Source: Nageia nagi
Taxonomy: Eukaryota; Pinophyta
DNA: 64,000 nt
Assembly: GCA_050084985.1 (NCBI GenBank)
Contig: JBITNC010000001.1
Location: forward strand, 106,392,001 to 106,456,000
Direction: 5' to 3'
Shown: positions 52,201 to 61,200 of the stretch, one piece after another
How the letters are laid out: the number at the start of each line of letters is the position of its first letter
Position numbering within the stretch: position 1 is the first letter of the stretch
Made by a program: the position numbers and the translations under genes
The notes under the pieces: model-generated
The model's database searches: none
What the model saw: the letters and a program-made list of their open reading frames with translations, nothing else
What the model was told of the DNA's origin: nothing

Positions 52201-55200
52201 TTTCAAAGGTAGAGTTATCACCTATCACAACCATATCTTTTCTATACTTCTGAAAGTTCTCAAACTTTTCCTTTTCAAAGCATAGGTGATTAATGCAACC
52301 AGCGTCAACAATCCGATCAAACAAAAAAGTACGAGACATAGAGTAAAGCACCGTAGCACAACCAACTTGAATATTCTTCTTTCCTTTGAAATTCTTTACA
52401 TTTTTTCTTTTTGTAACAATCAACTTTTTTGTGATCTTGGATGCCACAATAGTTGCAATTACCATCAAACTTTTCCTTAGGATATGGATTGTTTGTTTTG
52501 TCTTTTCCATCTCTTTGTTTGAAGTGGTTGTTGTTGTTGTTGTTGTTCCTATTGTTGCCATTGTTCTTGCTGCTGTTGTTGCTATTGCCTCTTTTCTCAA
52601 ACCTTTTAGAGGAGGAAGGATAAGATTTCTTTTAATGGTTGAACTTCTTCTTGAAAGGAGTTTTGGTTGCTCCAAAAGCAACGTTATTATCCTTGGGAAA
52701 AGAAATCAACACCTTTTTATTAAGGGTTTCCTCATGCTTCAAAATGAGCCTAGAAAGGTTCTCGAGAGAGAAAACTTCATCATCAAGCCTTGTTTCCATA
52801 ACTGTCACAAAGCTTCCAAACTTTGAAGAAAAGCTTTGAACAATGATGAAGACCATGAACTCATCATTGATCCAATTGCACCCACAAGCAACAAGTTGGA
52901 TCCTTAAATCAATAATTTTGTTCAAATAGGTAGCCACATTTTCATCTTCCCCTTGATAAGATTGAAGCAATTTTTAGAAAATGGTAAACCTTCTTGAAAA
53001 CTTAAAACCAAGGTAGATTTGCTTAAATTTATCCCAAGCTTCCTTTGCCTAGGTTGAAAAGAAAATCATCAAGAGCACATCATCTGAAACTGCACAAAAA
53101 ATCATGGAGGTTGCCAACTCATTTTTTGTGTTGTAGGCCTCAAATGCCTTCTTATCCGTAGGAGCAACAAGGTTCTCATTCACTATTTGCCAAAGCTTCC
53201 TTGTCTGCAATTCAGCTCTCATCTGAGGTTCCTAAATCCCAAAGTCGGAACCATCAAGAATGTGTTTGGGTAAAAAGGAGTCTCCCATTTGCTACACAAA
53301 GATGTGAAAACAAAATAATAAGCATGTGGTTCAATAAACAACATTATATATTAAGTTTTAACCAAGTAAATAATAAATGTTAAATTTAACACTAGAGACA
53401 TGCTTGATTTCATTCTCAAGTGCAAATGTTTTACAACTCAAATAATAACCCATGTACCCAAACACATTTCTCATCTCAAAAACCGTAGATGTAGAGTGCC
53501 ATTGTTGAGATTTGTTTTCTTGTCTAAAATTAAGCCTTCACCTAGATGCCCACACAAGAAAAGCCCAAGTTCTACCAATCCTCAACCAGTTCCCCTTAGG
53601 CAACAATATACTCTCACAAGGAGAAGTACTAGTTATTTTCCAAGGTTTCGACGTTTATTGGATTGGCCAAATTATTAATCTTGATTAGGTTTCAAGTTGT
53701 CCTCCTAGGTTATCTGTATAATCCCTGAATGGACGTGCAGATATGTGGTATCACTACACACATACGTGTTAAGGTTTGTTTTCTTGTCTAAAAAAAAACC
53801 TTCACTTGCATGCCCACACAAAAGGAGCCCAGGTCCTACCAATCCTCAACCAGTTCCCCTTGAACAACAATATACTCTCACAAGAAGAAGTACTAGCTAT
53901 TTTTCAAGGTTCCGACATTTATTGGATCGACCAAATTATTAATCTTGATTCAGTTTCAAGTTGTCCTCCTAGGTTATCAAAATAATCCCTGAATGGACAT
54001 GCGGATATGTGGTATCACTACACACATACTTGTCCACCTAATAGAGTAATGTCCAGACCAACAAAAGACTTAGGGGCAATTGAGAAGTACAAACTTTTTA
54101 CCATTTGGATCATCAGACTTAAAGGCTCCAGTCCGCCTGTCCTCACCTCATGGCTCTTCAAACAAGTCATGTTGCAGAATGTACGTGCGGATGTGTTCAT
54201 TGTAGGAGGTTGCTCATATCAATGTTTGCATTTTTGTTTGCATAAGCAAATAAATCAAAATGAGAAACATGAAGTAAAGAGCATAAGTAAAACATCATCC
54301 ATTCAAAATTTGAAACCTAAATGTCCAATGGGGTTTTGTTTACTAACCTCTAAAGAACATCTTTACACAAATCCATATTTTGCACAAGTCCATTCCATAC
54401 TTTGCATAAGGAAATAAAAATTAGGGAGTCATCAAAGATTTTTTTTTTTAAATCATTCCCATAACTTAAAAAAATTTAAGCATGCATCATTCCATTATTT
54501 CCATAGTTTGCATAAGTCCATTTTGCATAAAAAAAAAATGCTTAGAAAAGTATCAAAAAAAATTGGTATGCTTCCATAAAAAAATTCTTATAATTTTATG
54601 TTAAAAAACAATAAAAATTCCTCCCCCTTTTGTTTACTTAAAAACTTTTAGGCAACATGATCCCTTTAATAAATACTTAGATAAAAAAATGCTAGTTTTA
54701 CTTTAAAAAAATTTATCTAAGTAAATATATGAAGGTAAAAAAATTGCCATATTTTGTAAAAAGTAGGAGAGTAATGATGACAATTTACTCAACATTAATG
54801 TAGTTTTGGCCATCTACACACTCTAAAGCAAGTTTAAATGCACTTCATGATGGGCAAGATCATACAATGCTTTAAAAAATGGAGTATACATTTTGGACAA
54901 GAAATTAATGCTACTAGTTGCATTAAATACAAAAGGTGACTTGCAAGTAATTCCAAAGATAATCAGGAAGCAAAAAGCAAAGAGCAATAAAACATTGCGT
55001 AGGTTTAAGAGCAAAGAGGGTAATCAAGAAGCAAAGGGCAAAGCACTAGCAAGGGCCATGAGGGAGTGACCTAGGAGGGTGCGAGGGTTTTGAGCAGCGT
55101 GAGGAGCAAATGAAGGGGCTGTGTGAAGAGAGGTCACACAAGGAGAAAGAGCAGGCAACCAAATTAATTCGCCTTTCCCATTGTCCTTAAAGCGTGCATC

Positions 55201-58200
55201 GAACAGGGAGATGAGCGCCTAGGAGAGTGAGCGACGAGGGGTTTCAAATCCTTCATCCCAATCCTGTGAGGGCAAAAGAGAAGGGAGGAGCTATGCATGG
55301 AAATGGAGGATGCGTGAGGTGAGTGGGGAAAAACGTAGGCCAAAGACACGAGCTAGGTGGAGGGCGAGATTCTAGGTAGGCGAAGGGCAAGTTTCCATAG
55401 AGGACGAGTGGATTGGAAAAGTATGAAACAACATAGCCACAAACGATGGAAGGGGTGAAGATCGAGCGAAGGAATCCTATAGGGCACCCACAGCTTCCCT
55501 GAAGACGTCAAAAAAAAAAAAACCAAAAAAAAGATAGCACCATTGCCATATAGAGTCATCCCCTCCTTCCCCTTTTTAAAAAAAAAATGTAAAAGCACTA
55601 CCACCTTCCTTTTTGGTAAAAAAAAAAAACAAGAAAGAGAGAAATATTATGTGTTTTGAAATCTAGAATTAAAATATAAATTTTTGTACATGCCTTTCTC
55701 CTTTAAAAAGAATACATGTATATTTTTGTAAAAAAATGTAACCTCGTTTTTTTAAAGCTAAAAAAATAGCCTTATAAGGTGCAAAAAAATTTCTTCCACA
55801 AAAGATATAGTATCTATATATAAATGCAATTTTTGTGTACTATCCTCTTAAATAGAGAATATAAGAGATTAGTATAAAATTGCATTTTATTGTTATTGTT
55901 GATCATATTTTGCGAAGAAAAGAAACTAACACATCTCACAAACTATGTTAGTATCCTAATGAAATAATAAAAAAATAACTAAGAAAGGAATTTATACCTT
56001 CTCTTAGTTTTACCTCAACAATGAAGAGTAGTGAGAGGAATGAACATCACCAAGATTTTGAAGAAGAGCTTCCACACCAAGCTCTGATACCAAATGAGAG
56101 AGTAGAACTATAAACTAAACAACTCTAAACTCCCAAGATCAAATGAAAGCTCAAAAACACATCTAAATAACTCATAAAGCAATCTCACAACATAAAACAA
56201 GATGTAAATGGTTCCTCCAACTAGGAGTACATCCACTAACTAGATCTCACTTCATTCACAATATGAACTCTTAGAATCTTTCTAAACTAATCTCCTAAAC
56301 ACTATCCTATAACATAGCTTTACTCCACAAATTGGTGTAATAACAAAGAGAGAGCCTTCTATTAATAGGCCAAATTCCCTCTTTGGATCACCCTTTTACC
56401 CAGTGTACAAAGGCATGACATGCACTCCCTTTTACCCAAAGGGCATGCTCATGACATGAAGTGTAGGACAAGTAACATTATTATATTCACTTAAATACTT
56501 AATGTATCAAATGATACCCTTAAGTATTAGTGAACTTACATAGAAGATTATTACAAAACCTTTACAATAATGCATTATACATTCCAACATGTTCCCATCG
56601 AATGAGGATCAAGAAAAACCACCATCTAACTTGTGATTTACGTGTTTGTCGCCTTTGCTCACTTGAGACCGAGTTTAAGGACCACTTCATTTTCCGATGC
56701 TTAGTCTACTATGAGATCTGAGGCCAATACCATTACCTCCATGGATCGTTGTCTACTTTTCTTCAATATCCTAATCAGCTATGTTTGGCTCTTTATCTTT
56801 GTGAGACCTTCCTTCTATGGAAATGTCTTCTCTCTCGTGCTTAGCAACCGATAGGAGATCACTACATTACATCTTATTTCTAAGCTTCTTCTACAGATGA
56901 GACTCGTAGACAATCACAAGACGAGCCTTCACTCCCCAGATGTTGTACCAGGAGATGCCTTCTTAACACTCAAGCTCCATTGAGGACACTCCAGATCTCA
57001 TCTTTCTTCCCTTCCAGCAATAGGGCTTCAGGAGTGATCCTTACGGATGAACGAGATCTCTCCCCAGTTAAGAGAGCACTCATGGGCTCCTCCATGGAGA
57101 GACCCGAGACAACCTTTTCTTGATCGTCCCTTTGTATATCTCTCCCTTCTTAGGGTTTGATTCTTATTGTTTGGATTTATTTGTGCTTACACTATTTTCT
57201 TTATTTTTTTTCTTACATTGGGCCCATTAGGGGTTACATTGGCTCCTAGCACATGATTGTATCCACTAGTCCCATTGATCGCTTTTGGTCATCTATGGAC
57301 ATTAACATACTTTCTTTCTTGGACTCATAAAACAATTAGTGAAGAGTGGCTCTCTTTCCTCTTACTCGAAGATCACCATGAAATGATCAAGATAGGAAAG
57401 CAAGCCAGCATTAGGCGAGAATGCGTTACTGAACTCCTCTTGTAAGGACTGATACCCCAAGGTTTCTTACGGAAGCTTGTGTCATTAATACAAGTTTGAG
57501 TCATGGGATAGAGGTAGTAACTGTTAACACACATTTTTTATAAGGATTGAGGTGTTTCTCATGCAACGTTCAAAAGTTGCTATGGATTTTATAGAAAGTA
57601 AAAATAATGAAAAGCAAAAGTTGAGAATGAGACAGATACTTGGCAAGATTTCATAGAGATTGTCATAATGCAAGCATTGTCTAAACTTTCTTCCTTTCAG
57701 ATCAATTAAGATGTCTTGTTCAATTCAATCAAACTTTGAAAACAAATGACTATTGTCCAATCATTTCAAAGAAGAGCGGAAAGCAAAGCTGATTGTTGGT
57801 ACTCTGCGAATGGGATCAAGCAATCAAAAGAACTTAGAGTGGGTCACACAAACGAATAGGTCTTGAACAAGAAGTCTAATTTGATATCATAAAATGATGG
57901 CAATTCATAATACAAAACATTTAAACATGAAAGCAATGGATTAGCAACAATTTGGGATAAGTCAAACACTTCAAAAAAATTTCCAACAAATTCTCCTAAA
58001 ACTCGTGAGTTTTCAAGGAGATGGCACGAAAACATTTGAATTACTATAAATTGCTCTAAAAGGTCAATCCACAACTGCAATTGATGACAAAAACACTTTG
58101 AATCAATTTTTAGCCACTTGTATCATGTTCATAAAAAAGTTATGCACATGTACATCAATTTGCTCCTCAATTACAAAAAAATCAATTTTCACGAAATTTG

Positions 58201-61200
58201 GCCTTTTCTTACACGTGAACATTCTAGGTAAAATTGAGACCCCCTATGTCTTATTTATAGACTTCTGGAGCTCACTTTTTGGTGTTGCTTTAATTCTAAC
58301 CTAATGAAATTGCAATGCAAACAAAATGATTGGAGAATACATTCTTTCTGTCAACCACTTGAGTGTATTTACATAAAAAATGATCCTTTTACAAAGGATC
58401 TTGTAAATTTTGAGCCGATTCTAGATCTCCACAACCATCTTTGAGTACCCTTTTCACTGAAATGTGGATTCCATCTTTGATTCGAACAATATTGGCAAGC
58501 TTTGGGCAATCTAGTGAGGATTTTTGAAAAAATGGATTTTTGGTCTAAAAATTTGGAAAATGATAGGGAGGTGAAATTTATAAAAAATTTGAATGTTTGC
58601 CGGATGGATCTTATATGGCCATGGATGGATTGGAGATGAATCTTTAAGGTGTTTGAGCTTGATTTCGAGCATTTTGAAAAAATAGGCTTTAGTGACAAAG
58701 TGTGGTGCACATGTTTTGTCAAAAAGCTCATGTTTGGTGTTCAAATGCTCAAGTTTGTTCATTTTTTATCCTTTTTGCTTGCTTCTTGGACCAAGTGATG
58801 CAAATTCCAAATGGGTATAGCCTTATGAATTTGCAAGAGATTTGAAATTTTGACCAAAACAAAGCTATTTCACCCCTAGGCGCCAACTTTGAGGCTTTGA
58901 TGGTGTCAAAGGCATGAAATCCTATGCCTAAACTCTAGGTGTGCAAAAATTTGTCATTTTTGGAAATCCTTTAGCCATTTGATATGAAATTTGGAGTCCA
59001 ATCCTCTCATGCTTTGGAGCAAAATTTGAAATTTTTGATGAAAAAAGGACCCATGCTCACCTTAGGCGCTAGGAATTAGTGTTTGATGTCACCAAAGGGG
59101 TGCAATCTTGCGCCTACCTCTACGGAGCTTCAAACTTGTTCAATTTTTAAAATCCTTTAGCCCAAAGATGTAAATTTTGGAGGGCAATCTTTCCCTAGTT
59201 TCAAGAAAATTTTCAAATTTTTTTGACAAAATGATCTTATGCCTCCCCTTAGCCGCCAACAATGGGAGCTTGATGCAACCAAAGGGGGCAAACCTATGCT
59301 TAGGCTAGGAAGGCCTCAAATTTGTTCAAGTTTGGACCTTCCAAACCCAATCTTGCATGATTTTTGATCCTCTATCAAACCCATGTTTTTTGTTTTTTCC
59401 AAATGATCATATCAAAATTTCATCACTTTTGAATGCATGCATGCTAGGCACGAAAAATATGGCTTTGATGACACCAAAGGGGTGCAATCTTGAGCCTAGC
59501 TCTTGGGGATGTAAATTTGGTCCTTTTGGGTTAGTTTTAAAGGAAAAGTTATGCATTTTTGCACTCCCCATCCTCCTTTGCATTCAAAAAAAATTCCAAA
59601 ATTTTGTGACAATGATCGATTCCTCAATCTAGGCACCAAAATTCTTGCTTAGATGACCTCAAAGCACCCTAAACTTGCGCCTAAGTTTGAGAGGCATAAT
59701 CTTTGTCAATTTTTGAATCCTAATTTTCCATTTGCCATAGTACCCATGTCTAGATTTTTGAATTTGCAAATTTGAAATTTCATGATTTTGAGAGCTCTTG
59801 GGTCTAGGCACCAAAAATCTTGGTTTGATGATGTCAAACCCCCTAAATCCTGCACCTATGTGTTTGGGACATCAATGTTGAGCTTTTTCAATAATTCCAA
59901 GCCCAAACTTGCCTCAATTTACCCCATTCACATCTTGGCATCCTTGAAATTTGCTCCAAATTCAATCCAAATATACCCATTTTGCCTTGCGCACCAATTT
60001 CTAGCCTTTGATGACATCAAAGCTTGGGAAACTATGCCTAGTTGGGAGAGGTAGTAAACTTGATTGAATCCCAAAATTTCCAAGCCTAAACTTGTATGAA
60101 ACTGGGTCCTCTACTGGCTTGTGTCTTCTAATTCCAACTCTGGAAAACTCTGAAAAAACGACCCCATCTCTATTGGTCTTATTCAAGACCCAAAAATCTT
60201 GAAATCATTGAATCCTAGCTCCTTGGCTTCAAAATGGTGACTAGATGTTATGATAATTTGCAGAGTCTTTGACAAGTAATCTTTGTGAATCACTCCCTAA
60301 TATCATCTTTAAACTATTCTGAACCACCTATTAGTTGCTTAAAGCCAATTTCAAGGCAATGCAACTCATTGCCTTTGCAAAAATAGGGTCCCCAAAATCT
60401 TGTATTTTGGGATGTGTTGTGCGTGCACAACAAAATCCACTTCCACATAAAAATGGATCACAAAATGGATGATCATTCTCCTCCATAAGGTCCCCTTTTA
60501 TAAGGTTACAAGGGGCTATGTTTGAAGATTTTATGGTTATTTGGTTATAACCATTTGCCCATTTTAAAAGCTTCATTCTTATCTCAATTAAATATCTCCT
60601 TATTTAATTTTGGGCTTGTAGTTTTGTTTTTTTTATTTTATATTTAGGTGTTTAATATAAGTAATATATATTATTAGCTAAATACACTTTTGTTTATTAT
60701 AACAACTAAAAAATCTAACAGTATACCACACAAGGCTTAAAATAATACCAAAAAAACCCATGATAGGGCAGATGGTATAAGAAACTACCAACTAGAGGGT
60801 TGACCGTTCAATGGTCTAATGGGACACCCACCTAACAACTTGTGTGACCCATAGCTTCACTAACCTGTACATCCACCTGGCACCAAGTTCCATGCATCTT
60901 CTACTACCATTTGACTTGACTATCATTATGTGCAATGGAATTAACTGTATGAGTCGCCACCATGTCCACTAACATCACCTCGTGTTCATTGAACTTTGCC
61001 AACATCATATGCTTCATCATTAAGGAAGACTTCCACATGCCCTATCAAAACCCATGTGTCGATGAGGCCGCTAACTTGGCCACCAACATGTCTCATCGAG
61101 TTTCACCACATGGTGGTGACAAAACATAATTTTATTTACCCTTTAATTTATTTCATTCCTCCCAAACTTTGGAGCTTCATAACTTTTGATCCCATACTCC

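Noticed and set aside
52386-52826. 146-codon plus-strand frame with a valine run
   Set aside because: It is the antisense shadow of the AAC-repeat (Asn-rich) part of copia C gag.
58860-60200. CRISPR-like repeat-spacer array
   Set aside because: The units are about 185 bp, diverged and contiguous, with no short identical repeats and unique spacers. The genome is a plant nuclear genome.
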